Shown here one piece after another: positions 11,997 through 23,421 of a stretch of DNA of 64,000 bases. The stretch lies in contig NC_052509.1 in NCBI RefSeq assembly GCF_014356525.2, positions 35,398,001 to 35,462,000 of the forward strand, written 5' to 3'. The translations under genes and the position numbers were made by a program. How positions within the stretch are numbered: the stretch's first letter is position 1; each line of letters opens with the position of its first letter. The notes below the pieces were generated by a model that was not told where the DNA came from, ran no database searches, and worked only from the letters and a program-made list of their open reading frames with translations. The DNA is from Nilaparvata lugens (lineage: Eukaryota > Arthropoda > Insecta > Hemiptera > Delphacidae).

Positions 11997-12247
11997 ATGG
12001 CACTTCTTATTCAGTAACGAAAAACAAAATACTATTCATTGTGCAGAATAGTGTATGTACATTTTAGCAATAATCAGTAGTGTAGCCATGATTTTGAAAT
12101 GAGGGCGGTTGACTAAAAAATTTAGTCCCCCTATAGACTTTACCTAATGTAATTTGATGATGTGGAGATGGGGGGTGGGGTAAATTTACATACACTTGTG
12201 TACAATGAATAGTATTTTGTTTTTCGTTACTGAATAAGAAGTGCCAT
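11997..12247. repeat. Foldback element with perfect 46-bp inverted repeats
   Basis: The left arm at 11997-12042 begins ATGGCACTTCTTATTCAGTA and the right arm at 12202-12247 is its exact reverse complement. An imperfect continuation adds about 15 further bases per arm (AGTGTATGTA). The 159-bp centre includes a G-rich run. The structure fits a MITE or a recent inverted duplication. No clear target-site duplication is visible. Confidence 0.85.
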
Positions 12248-12345
12248 TAACATTATAAGTTACAAGCCACATAAGTGCTACTTTAGATTTGCACCTATTT
12301 CTGAAAAAATTATCATAGATTCTTTATTTTTATTGAAACGTATTT
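12248..12345 (+). repeat. Direct repeat flanking a LINE fragment, left copy
   Basis: The block ACATTATAAGTTACAAGCCA continues as CATAAGTG and recurs at 13,340. Both copies go on through similar CTTTA..GATT..GCACC and TTTTTATTGA segments. The two copies bracket the GA microsatellite and LINE 3' fragment. Confidence 0.6.
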
Positions 12346-12351
12346 TTTGCT

Positions 12352-12375
12352 AGAGAGAGAGAGAGAGAGAGAGAG
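12352..12375. repeat. (AG)n microsatellite
   Basis: About twelve AG dinucleotides lie directly at the 5' truncation point of the LINE fragment that follows. Confidence 0.95.
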
Positions 12376-12376
12376 G

Positions 12377-13095
12377 CGGAGAAGATTGGGTTGATGGTAA
12401 ATGAAAGTAGAACGAGGTCTATGAGAATATCAATGAGTCAAACAAGAAGAGTTCGACGAAATCTCAGAATTGGTCATAACATATTTCAAGGTGTAAGGAA
12501 CATCAGCTACTTGGGGGTTGAACTGAATAACGAAAACAAGATGAGTTACAGCATAAAGCAAAGAGAATTGGCTGGAAATAGAGCATACTTTATTAACATG
12601 AAACTTTTGAAGAACAGGCTCATATGTAGAAACACTAAATTTGAAATATATGAAAGCCTAATTAGACCTGTTGTAACGTACGGCTGTGAATCTTTGACGT
12701 TAACAAAAGAAAACAAAGCCCATCTAGACGTTTTTGAAAGGAAAATTCTAAGAAAGATTTATGGTCCAGTTGAAGAAGGAGAGGAGTGGAGGAGAAGAAC
12801 CAATTCAGAGCTCGAGGCATTGATAAAAGGCCGAAATATTGTAAAATTTATAAAGGCGTAGCGTCTTAGGTGGTTTGGACATATCTGTAGAATGAATGAG
12901 AACGGAATGCCCAAGATAATAATCAAAGAGAGGCTACATTCAAGAAGAAAGAGAGGAAGACCGAGAATAAGGTGGGAAGATGAAGTGAGAGACGATCTCC
13001 AAAAAATGGGATATAGAAGATGGAGAAAATTAACAGAGGACCGAGAAGCGTGGAGAGCTGTAGTGGAGGCGGCCAAAGCTCATATTGGGCTGTAG
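12377..13095 (+). pseudogene. RTE-type LINE ORF2 3' fragment
   Basis: The reading frame covers the thumb and C-terminal domain of an RTE-type ORF2: EKIGLMVNESRTRSM, NISYLGVELNNENKMSY, VVTYGCESLTLTKENK, FERKILRKIYGPVEE and, after an in-frame TAG at about 12,859, RWFGHICRMNENGMP and RKRGRPRIRWEDEVRDDLQ. The copy is 5' truncated, as is usual for LINEs, and lacks the endonuclease and catalytic palm. It is on the opposite strand to Ilk, downstream of its 3' end. Confidence 0.85.
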
Positions 13096-13337
13096 TGCTA
13101 TAAAAAAATATTTTTATTGAAATTTATCTTGAATATTTGGGTCTCTTTTTCGGGCTCATGGGGAGGAAGGTTGTTACCTGGAGACCCCCCCCCCTTTGCT
13201 ACGCCGCTGGCAATAATGTACGCAACTGACTTTGAGAGCAGTTTCAATTAAAAAAAATAAATCCATATTCTTAATATTCTAGTTTTAGATAATTGTTATT
13301 TACATGACTCTCAACATACACATAGCAATATATATTT

Positions 13338-13455
13338 ACAACATTATAAGTTACAAGCCACATAAGTGTTATTAATAAGCGCTAATAACCTACTTTAGCT
13401 TTACTAGATTCGCACCAATTACTAAAAAAATATCATTGATTATTAATTTTTATTG
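13338..13455 (+). repeat. Direct repeat flanking a LINE fragment, right copy
   Basis: This copy matches 12,248-12,345 but contains an extra GTTATTAATAAGCGCTAATA-like segment. The pair suggests either a local duplication or two copies of one repeat family with the LINE between them. Confidence 0.6.
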
Positions 13456-14010
13456 ATCAAAATTGACCTTGTGCAACTATACAAAATTGACAATTGACTC
13501 AAACAGTTTGAACTTGGCAATTTGTATGCAACTAGTCCCGAAACTGTTCAATAGTTCGGACAAATTGAAAAATGACACTTTGGCTTGAATTAGTAAACAG
13601 ATGTATTAAAAAATAATTACATAGAAACGACATGCCAATCAAAATAAGTTGTGGCTGTTGAACACTAATATTCAATTATAAAAAATTGTGCAATATTAAT
13701 TAATTATTCAATAAGATTATTCAAGTATCTGTACTTGAAAGAAATATTGGAACTTGAATTTGGTTTGTGCAACAGCTGAAATTTAGCTTAAATATTAGTT
13801 TCTTCCAAGTTTTCTACTCGAATGAGATAAAATCTTCCCTATTCGAATTAAAGTAGAAATAAATTAAACATAAGATATCGATATTAAAAAACCTACTATA
13901 TATTAGTTTGTATTGTAAAACAAATCGCACAAATACAATAAAATTACAAAAAATTTAATCATTGATACCACTCTTATCGATCGATAATCATTAAATCAAT
14001 GTAAACAACT

Positions 14011-14200
14011 AAAGCTGCGTTTACACCAAAGTTATTAACAAAATGTTAATATCTTAGTCCTTGAAGATTCTATTAGATTGAACGGAACTTGACAAACACA
14101 TATGTTCATCAGCATGTGTGTATGATAAGGTATGATCCATCTAATAGAATCTATGAGGATTATGAACATTTTGTTAATAACTTTGGTGTAAACGCAGCTT
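14011..14200. mobile_element. MITE with AAGCTGCGTTTACACC ends (family A, copy 1)
   Basis: The 190-bp unit starts AAAGCTGCGTTTACACC and ends with the reverse complement GGTGTAAACGCAGCTT. Inner arms also pair (AAAGTTATTAACAAAATGTT with AACATTTTGTTAATAACTTT, and GATTCTATTAGAT with ATCTAATAGAATC), so nearly the whole element can fold back. It has no coding capacity. Related copies lie at 45,926, 46,124 and 63,766. Confidence 0.85.
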
Positions 14201-14580
14201 AAGATATCTCTGAATCTAAATCGGAAGAAACTTAGCGGATTAGACACTTCTCATATTTTGAATAATAACTAATTCGAATAGGAAGATAAGTTGAATAGTA
14301 ACTTATCTTCAAGAAGTAGATGATATTGGAATAGCGTATTTCAGTAACATAAAAACAAAATGAGGGTTTTCAGTAACGAATTACTTAAAAATCATATTTT
14401 AAATTATGAATAAAGAGTAATTGTTATATTAAGAGTAATTGTTTAATAATATTATAACTCGAATTCAAATGTGGCAGCGTGAGATTGTTATTCCTTACCT
14501 TCAAGGAGTAAGAAGAGTTAAAATAGCGTTTTCAACTGAATAAAATCAAAATAGGGTTAGTTATTGATTACGGTGGAAGT
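14201..14580 (-). other. Probable Ilk 3' untranslated region and flank
   Basis: This AT-rich stretch follows the Ilk stop codon on the minus strand. I see no unambiguous AATAAA signal placed to define the transcript end, so the UTR length is unknown. Confidence 0.4.
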
Positions 14581-14727
14581 TCACCGCTTCATTTTGTCAA
14601 GAATAGGAAGAACCATGTCGAAAGTCGGTCGTTTTCCGGGATCCTCGTTCATGCAAATACGTATCAGCTTGGCCAGATGAGACGAGATTCCGGGTGGAAT
14701 TGTAATACGCAATCCTTCCAGTGCCAC
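14581..14727 (-). CDS. Ilk: Ilk terminal coding exon: end of C-lobe
   Basis: The exon begins after CTATTCAG and encodes [20 protein letters not shown], then [20 protein letters not shown] and DKMKR, followed by TGA at 14,583-14,581. This matches the ILK C-terminus, which binds parvin in the family. The exon starts at a codon boundary, whereas the previous visible exon ends in phase 1 or 2. An intervening exon of about 145 bp is therefore needed and was not found. Confidence 0.93.
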   Translation of the reverse strand: MALEGLRITIPPGISSHLAKLIRICMNEDPGKRPTFDMVLPILDKMKR

Positions 14728-17700
14728 CTGAATAGAAAAAAACAGCCAACATAAATTGAAGAGTGGAGGATCTCGGTCTAATTGATTAATAGTAGTTTAT
14801 GTAACGGTTTTATAATGAGTCTCTAAAGCACGAGTGTCTTATATATCTTACGACTGCTTTATCGATAGAATAAAACCGTTGCATGCACTATTTGTCTACG
14901 ACTTCTACTATACAGTGTGTTTCATAGAAATAATCTATTCAAAATAATTTACACGTGTTTTGCGAGTATTGCTTGGATGTTATTGAAGGAGGAGATGTGG
15001 TTAATTATGAAGTAGCTACTATTTTTAGAGATGAGAGCTAGCTACATTTAATTTGGATTTTAGTTTAATAATAAAATATTCATTTGAATAAATGCAATTT
15101 CTTATTAATTTCCATCTGTATATAAGTAGACTAACTGAAGCATTTTTGTGAGGACCTGAGGATGGACGAATTCTGGGAAGGTCAAAGTTATCATTTCTTG
15201 TAACCTGGATGTTATTTCAGGTATAGGCTAGTTCCTGTTTCTCATTAGGAAATAATTAAACATTATATATTTATTCAGAAAGAAAATTTTAAATCAAGTA
15301 TTCAATTCAATTTATTCAAAACTTTATACATTACATAGTAAGTAAAAACAAAGTAAATGCGATACATTAGATTGTAACATTAATATGAACAACAAGTAAA
15401 AAGTAAATGAATAACTCCATGCTTGGACGATAAGTCCGTGTGCATGAAGAAGTCTTCTGACAATCGATAAGAAAAATAATAAATTAAACTTTATTGATAC
15501 TAGATACTATAAAAAATCTAGTTACTAAAAATACTAATAAAATAATGAAATTGTAAATTATAAGCAAAAATAATAGTTTAACTAAGTGACTTGATCTAGA
15601 AAAAAAATTAATTAATTTGCGGCATTTGAGGCATCATACAATCAAAATAGAAATGAAAAGAACGGTACCTGTGGTTGAAGGAGAAGAAAAAAACAAAACG
15701 AATAGGTAAGAAACGGACTATCAGGAGCAATATCACTAGACATAAGGAGACAGCAACAGAGCCTCTGCAGCCACCGAGCCAATACTGAGAAGCCACCTGC
15801 AAGCTGGATAATAGATGCGGCCTTTTTCTTGGAAGGAGAATTTTGCGTCAGCCATGTTTATTCTCGCGGTCAGATCTTCATCAATCTGAAAGAAGTGAAA
15901 ATATATTCACTTTTAGAATAATTAAATTGAAAAATAATGATAATATAATATAATATAACAGTGATCAAATCATCTATGCTCTATGTCAGTGAGACACTAA
16001 ACCTTAACAGGAAAGCCGATTTAGAAATTTTGACGGAGGAATGGAAAATAATCAGAAAAATTCTCGGTCCAAGATTAACTGAAGAAGGTTATAGATTGGA
16101 AAATAATAGTTTATACAACAGTTTTATAATGCTGGTCTTTAAAGCACGAGTTGGATGTAGAGTTAAGACACAAGTGAGCGAGCGTAGCGAGAATCCGTCA
16201 TATATAAAACTGTTGTATACACTATTTTATCTACGACCACTCAAAAAACAATATCAAATTGCTGACTTGTTACGTTAAAAATCAACCAACTAGCCTATAT
16301 GGTAGGAAGATTTAAATAACAATAGGTGAAAAGCTACTCGGAGAGAGTGAACAGTGAACTTGAAATACTGAAAAGAAGAGAAGCTGATAACTTGATGAAT
16401 TTAAAACATGATGTACTGAAAAATTAATAAACTGAGAAAACTTGACAAAATGATAGACTAACTGAAAAATTGTAAAAGTAAAATCTTGATTAACTAAAAT
16501 CCCGACAAATTGAAAAACTTGAAGGAATGAAAACTTGACTCAATGAATACTTGACATACTGATAGCTTGATAAACTGAAATATTGAAGAATTGAAAGTTT
16601 AGATTGAGAAAAGTCAAACTGAATACTTGATTTAGTGAAAACTTGACAAATTTAAACCGGCTGCCAGCATCAGAAACTATGTTTCAATGTTGATGCCATT
16701 AGCATTGAAAACCGTGTTATAATGTTCAAATCGTTGCATAATGTTCACATTATAGCATAGTTTTAAAAATCCATTGCGAAAAGACCCCTGCTATATAAGA
16801 TTGATTGTGATGTTGTAATGTTTATATTATAACATTATCGTACATAAAAAATGAAGTAGTTGAGCAACATTCAAATATTGTAATGTACATGAGGAAAATA
16901 CGTCTTTTTCTTTGATCAATATCATGAGTCTTCCCAATCATAGAATTACAAAAATGATAGTAAAATAATGTAGCTTCGCTTGTCAATGGAGGGAGATGGA
17001 TTAAACACGTTAAAAAGATCTAGTTTTGACAAAAATTACTGATAATGAAATTACCAATCGGAATAGTTTTAGAGCAAAAATAAATGAATGGAAAATTATT
17101 CCAGAGGTGAAAGCTCCAAGCGTTGGAACAATAAGGGGTGAAGAAAGAAAAGATGCTTTTTCTCAAAAAATGAAAAGCTGGTGGGAAAACAAGAAAAATA
17201 CAAAGTCTAATCAACGATCATGAATCATACTCTGCGTCTTCCACTTCAGTATAGTAGCCTAATAATAATAATAATATGAATAAAATATAAAAAAAACTTT
17301 CAAAATATAATAATTTTTTTAATATTTTTAAGAATTGATTAACATTAATGAGTATTTTGATTTATTTATATAGGTTTGTATGTTTTTAAATCAAAGCTAC
17401 GTTTTATAATAATGTCACTCCAGTCATATCATGGAAACTGACGTCAACACCTTTTCTATTGCTGTTTTATAAGGGTGACCAAAAATAACGGGAACTTTTA
17501 AAAACGCCATAAATCAAAAGTGGGAGACAAAAATTATTTTATTCAAACCAATGTGAAGTTCAATACTTGCCATTTAAGAATTATTATAACATCTATCACT
17601 TTTTGACAATTACTTCATTTAGATGGCTTCCTCCTGAACGAATACATTGTTCAAATCTGTGTTGACGATTCCTAATTGATAGCTGCAAAATTTCAGCTGG

Positions 17701-18922
17701 GATATTGTTGATTTCATTCTGAATTGCCTGTTATAAATCAACCACAGCTATTGGTCAAGTTGTGAAAAAGTTTGATTTGAGATAGCTCCAAAATCGCAGG
17801 TGGACGGATTCATGGCACCAGGAAACGCAACCTAATTGTGAGATTACACGGTTACCAAATTATACTCACTCGCACAGTGGCCATTAACTGCCGAGCAGTT
17901 TGGATTTGGCTCACAATTTGATCAATAATTTTGAATTAATTGAAATTTAAAACAGAATTTAAAATGGAATCCGCAATATCCCAGATGAGATGTTGCAGCG
18001 ATCAATGAGGAATCGTCAACACAGATTTGAACAATGTATTCGTTCGGAGGAAGCCATCTAAATGAAGTAATTGTCAAAAAGTGATAGATGTTATTATTAA
18101 AATGGCAAGTCTTGAGCTTCACATTAGTTTGAATAAAATCATTTTTGTCCTTCCCACTTTTGTTTTTATGACGTTTTTAAAAGTTCCCGTTATTCTGGAT
18201 CACCCGTTATAATACATACGTGTGTGTATGAGTGCGGAGTTAATTATTATATAGCATCATATATATTTTTTATCAGTTTCTATATTCTTTAAGCTATTTT
18301 TATAATTTAGTTGTAGAATTAGTAGTTTTACTTCCTCATTTACTCCAATATTTTTACCTTGTTTACAAGTATATCAATGTTTTATCAATTAAATTCTTAT
18401 ATTCTATCCGAAACACAAGTGGAGCATTTCTGTTTTATCTATGTTGAAGTTTGATCTCCTTTTATTTATTTACAATTTTTTAATCATAATATTCGAACTA
18501 ACAACTCACAAACAAACCTTAAGGTTCATGTGAGTGTAGTTTCAATAATTGTAAACTTATACTTATTGTATTATATATAAAATGTACATTGTATGCTTGC
18601 ATTTTGTTGGAAACAAATAAATTCAATCCACATTCATTTTCCATAAATTGTATTTTTGTCCTTAAATTTCATTCAATTCAGAACTGTGTTCATGCATTTG
18701 TATTTGCTTGGAATTCCAGCCACAAATCCTTGAGAATCACAAAAAACACAGCCAATAGACCGACCCCCACTCTCTTAGTTTATAGTTAATTTCTTTTCAA
18801 TCAGTTAGCTTTTAGAAGCGGTAGCGAACGGACGTGTTTTATAGAGTTCATGCTATTATTTCCAATAATAGGTTAACGAACTGCTGATCCAGTAAAATCG
18901 GGATTCCGAAATAGTGCACATT

Positions 18923-18991
<69 letters not shown>

Positions 18992-21900
18992 TGTTCGCGC
19001 GTGCCGCAGTTACTATGTGCGTTGCCCGGTTCGGAAAACACCATTTAGGAAAGTGCTGAACAATCATTCTATTGTTTCGTCACTAGTCAGCTATGTCAGC
19101 TGATGTTAATAGATATGAGATTCTTATCCCGATAACTGATGAAAATGGATTGGTCGAAACTGTTGTAGTAAAGACTGACCTACTTAAAACGACCCATGAA
19201 ATATTTCTATTAGAAGCGTGGAAAGATGTAATAGATAAAAATTCAAATAATCTGAAAAAGATAATTTTTAACTGAAAAATCAATTGGAACAATTACAGGC
19301 TGGAAATCTGGTCTTAGAAACTAAATCAAATAGTAAAGAGAAAAATGTTGAGAATGATCGCAGTGAAGTGTCAACCAAGCCAGCAACAGAGGCGGCGGCA
19401 GCAGCAGCATCACGAGGATACGAAACAGATGAAGAGGAGCTGAGAGGAGGAACTGAATGGACACTTCAGAAGAACAGAAGACCAAAGAAGAGGAAAGCAA
19501 GTGAATCACCACCAAAAAACTGATGGCAAATCTACAAACAAAGTAGGAGACAATCAATCTTCAATTCGAGGTGTCAACAAGAACCCGAAGCCCCCTCATA
19601 TTGAGTAATGTTGATAACTACAACGAAATCAAGGAGATTTTGCAAAAAGCCAATTTGTAGTATAGAGCTACAACAATGAACAACAAATAACTAAAAATAA
19701 ATGTTGAAATCGATCAAGATTACAGAGACTACACTAACAACACTAACTAGACTACAGAGATCACAAGATTACACTAAGCTAATGAATACTAAGAAGTTAG
19801 ATTAGCCCACGTATGAAAATAAACAAGCAAGGTATATCAGAGTCATGGTAAGATATCTCCATCCTTCTTGTGATCCAGAAGAAATATGATCTCAGGGATC
19901 AGGGTTAAAAATTAATGTAGTTGAAAAGATAAAAAAGAATTAAGTAGACTGTAAAAATAATGTAATCCGACTTCCTCTATTCTGCTTACGTTTTAGAATT
20001 CAGAAGACGTTAAAAAATATACGACTTACAGTGCATATGCTACATGCGAGTAGAAATTGAAGCCCTCCGAACCAATCATATTATACCTCATATTATATTG
20101 GGGTTGTCTAGTTGCCAAAGAACTACAAAAAAGAAGGAATAATCTGAATAAGAATAAAATCCAAAATTATCAAACTAAAGTAAACACAAATAAGAAATTT
20201 CTAAAAACGTGTCATATGCTCATGTCACAAAAACTAATACCTGTGATGATCAGACCCAAAGAACCAGACCGAATAGTATGGATGGTTCAAACATTACTTC
20301 AATGTTGAAAGAGATAATGATCAAGTTGGATAGTTTCTTAAAAAGGCTTGATATTTTAGAAACTGCTTCACCTGTACTAAACAAACCTCAAACTAGTAGA
20401 TGGAGTCGAGAGAATTGAAAATAGTAACTTGGAATGCTAACGGCATTAGGAATAGAAAACTTTAAGATATATGCTTAGTGTCTGAAACTCATTCAACAAC
20501 TGATTATTTTTTGAAAATAAAAGGCTATAGAATACATCAAACTATTCATCCACACAACAAAGCTCATGGGGGTAGTGCAATAATAATCAAAGACAACATA
20601 AATCATAACAAAGAATGCAACTTACAGTTACCGGAAACTCAAATCACAGTGATAGGAATTGAAACACTCGCACAAAATCTTAAGGTTGGAGCAATCTACT
20701 GTCCACCTAGATACATTAAAAAAATGCATTACAAGACAATATTAGAGCATATGGGTGACATATTCATTTTAGGTGGAGTTAAATGCTAAGCATGTAGATT
20801 GGGGTTCACGGTCATCACCCACAAAAGGAAAAGAATTAAGAGATTCTATAAATGAATCAGGATGCACTTATCATTCTTCGATGAGTCCAACTTATTTATT
20901 GGCCTACAGACACAAATAAAATTCCAGATCTCTTTGACTTTTTCATATTAAAGAGAGTATTTAGTAATTTTATCCACATTAAAGAGAATTTCAACTTAAG
21001 CTCAGATTACTCCGCTGACAATTAGTGCACACAATTAGTGAAATATTAATTCAAAGACAATCTAAACCTACACTCGTCAATAATACTACAAGAGTAGTTT
21101 TATTACTATTGGAGTAGTTTTAAAATCTATTTAGACAATTTAATAGACCTTAATGTTCAATTGAGGACCAAACAACATTTGGAAGAAGAAGCTGAAAAGT
21201 ACATCACTCTAATTCAAAAAGCAGCATAGCATAATACAAGCAGGAGTAAACTATCAAGAGAAATAAAAGATAATCTAGTGATATAGAAAAGAATATCAAG
21301 AAGGTTATAGCAGCATTCACGGGACCCAGCAGATAAGAGAATTCTCAACAATTGAGAAGAGGGATCAAAAACTGGAAAGAAACTTTCAACACCTATCTAC
21401 AAAACTTGACTGCCGATGAGGAGACAGACTATGCACTCTGGAAGACTACGAAAAAATTTAAAATGACATCACAGATACCACCATTGAAAGACTAATGGAT
21501 CATGGGTCCGAAAGGACAGCGAAAAAGTGGAGGAATTCTATGAATATTTAGCTAGAACCTTCCAGCCCAATTAAATTGCAAACGGAGAGATTATTGAGAC
21601 CATGGAGAATACAGACGAATCTGATATTCAGCCTGTCAGTGTAAATGAAGTATCGAGAGATATTTACCAATTTCAGTACAAGAAAAACACCTGGTTTTGA
21701 TCTTATCACTGGATATGTTATGAAGATACTACCGAGAAAAGCTATTACGCTGCTCACTTATTTATTCAATGCAGCATTCAGATTGAAACATGTCCCTGAT
21801 ACATGAAAAGTGGCTGAGATGATAATGTTACAAAACCCCGGAAAATCATCTCATGAACACAAATCTTACAGACCAATATCATTGCTCTCTGTTATTTCAA

Positions 21901-23350
21901 AGCTGTTTGAAAAACTTTTTCTCAAACGACTACTAACAATAATAGAAGAAAGATACCTTACACCAACAGATCAGTTTGGATTCAGAAAGAAACACTCTAC
22001 AATATTGAACAAGTTTACAGAATAACAAATATAATAGAAAAGTCATTGGAAGAGAAAAATATTTGTTCTGCTATTTTTCTTGATGTAGCCCAGGCCTTCG
22101 AAAAAGTTTGGAATGAGGGACTATTGAAAAAGCTCAACGCATTTCAATCTCAACCAAAAAAATATGTGGCACTTTTCTTTTCTTTCTTTTATTTGCTTTC
22201 TTCCTACATTGCAAATAGAACATTAGAGTTAAGCAGAATGATGAATATTCAAACCTGAGAGAAATTAGGGCAAGAGTAACTCAAGGAAGCGTTCTCGGGC
22301 ACATATTATTCATGTTTTACAATTGAGATATTCCTCAATGTGTTGGCATTACTGTTGCTACATTTGCTGACGACACTGCGCTTATGACTTCAGGTGCCAC
22401 TACAGAAGAAACATCCAACACTCTTCAATTAGCTGCGAATCAACAATGCCATTGGACAATAAAATGGAAAATAAAGCTAAATGAATCAAAATCATTGATC
22501 ATAAACTTTACCAACAAAAAAGTGACAAAAACAATCAACATCAATCTGAATGACCATAGAATTCCCTGTGAAAATACAGCAAAATATCTTGGAATTACAT
22601 TATTGATTTTGAAATTTTATTGAAAAAAGATGAAATTATATGGTTTTGAAGGCAAGGTTTTCAAGTGGTTCGTATCATACTTTGATGAGAGATATCAGCG
22701 GGTGGAAATACAGTCTCACTCTTTTGTGTATCAGTCGGAATGGTTACAGGTGAGGAGTGGGGTCCCTCAGGGATCAGTCTTTGGTCTTTTGCTTTTCCTT
22801 CTATATATTAATGACTTGCCACCATACCTTGAGCCAGCACACTGTGTTTTATACGCTGATGATGTAAGTATTTTATTGAAAAGTAACAGTCAGCATGATA
22901 TGGAATCTGAAAGTAGAAGAGCTCTTCAGAAACTAGAAGAATGGCTGGCCTCAAATATGTTGGTACTAAATTACAATAAGACTATGCAGATTCCATTCAG
23001 GACGGCTCGGGAAGCAGTATTGGATACGAGAGATGGAAACATAGGTTCAGCAAACGAGGCAAAGGTACTTGGAGTAGTGCTGGACTCTGAACTCTCCTGG
23101 CGACCTCATTTAGACCAGCTAAAAAGCAAACTAAACTCGGCAGTATTTGTTCTTAGAACCGTGATGAAATTGCTGGATGCAGGAACGCTTAGAAGTGTTT
23201 ATTTTGCTGTGTTCCATTCTCTTCTTTCATACGGTGTTATATTTTGGGGCAGTTAGAGTGATGGTGGGTGAATCTATTAGAGCAAGTTGTAGAGGTTATT
23301 TCAAAGAGTTAAAGATTCTCCCACTACCAGGTGGGAGAATCTTTAACTCT

Positions 23351-23421
<71 letters not shown>

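Larger units (their letters stand above)
15961..17223 (+). mobile_element. LINE ORF2 3' end split by other repeats
   Basis: The first piece (15,961-16,100) encodes [20 protein letters not shown] and [15 protein letters not shown], a thumb/C-terminal stretch of a two-ORF LINE. The last piece (17,026-17,223) encodes [20 protein letters not shown] and [12 protein letters not shown], the basic tail of the same type of protein, ending at TGA. Between them lie a family B element and a low-complexity minisatellite. Joining the pieces into one insertion is an inference from order and strand. Confidence 0.7.

Noticed and set aside
13130..13210. C-rich run CCCCCCCCCC near a GGGAGG stretch
   Set aside because: It is probably part of the LINE 3' untranslated region; no further structure supports a separate feature.
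15608..15802. 64-residue minus-strand frame after the Ilk YYPA exon, containing [11 protein letters not shown]
   Set aside because: It faintly resembles the VAPEAL part of ILK, but the frame does not continue into kinase sequence and ends in low-complexity hydrophobic residues; treated as coincidence.
18856..19067. Histidine/threonine-rich frames on the minus strand and valine/cysteine-rich frames on the plus strand
   Set aside because: They are translations of the (GT)n microsatellite, not genes.
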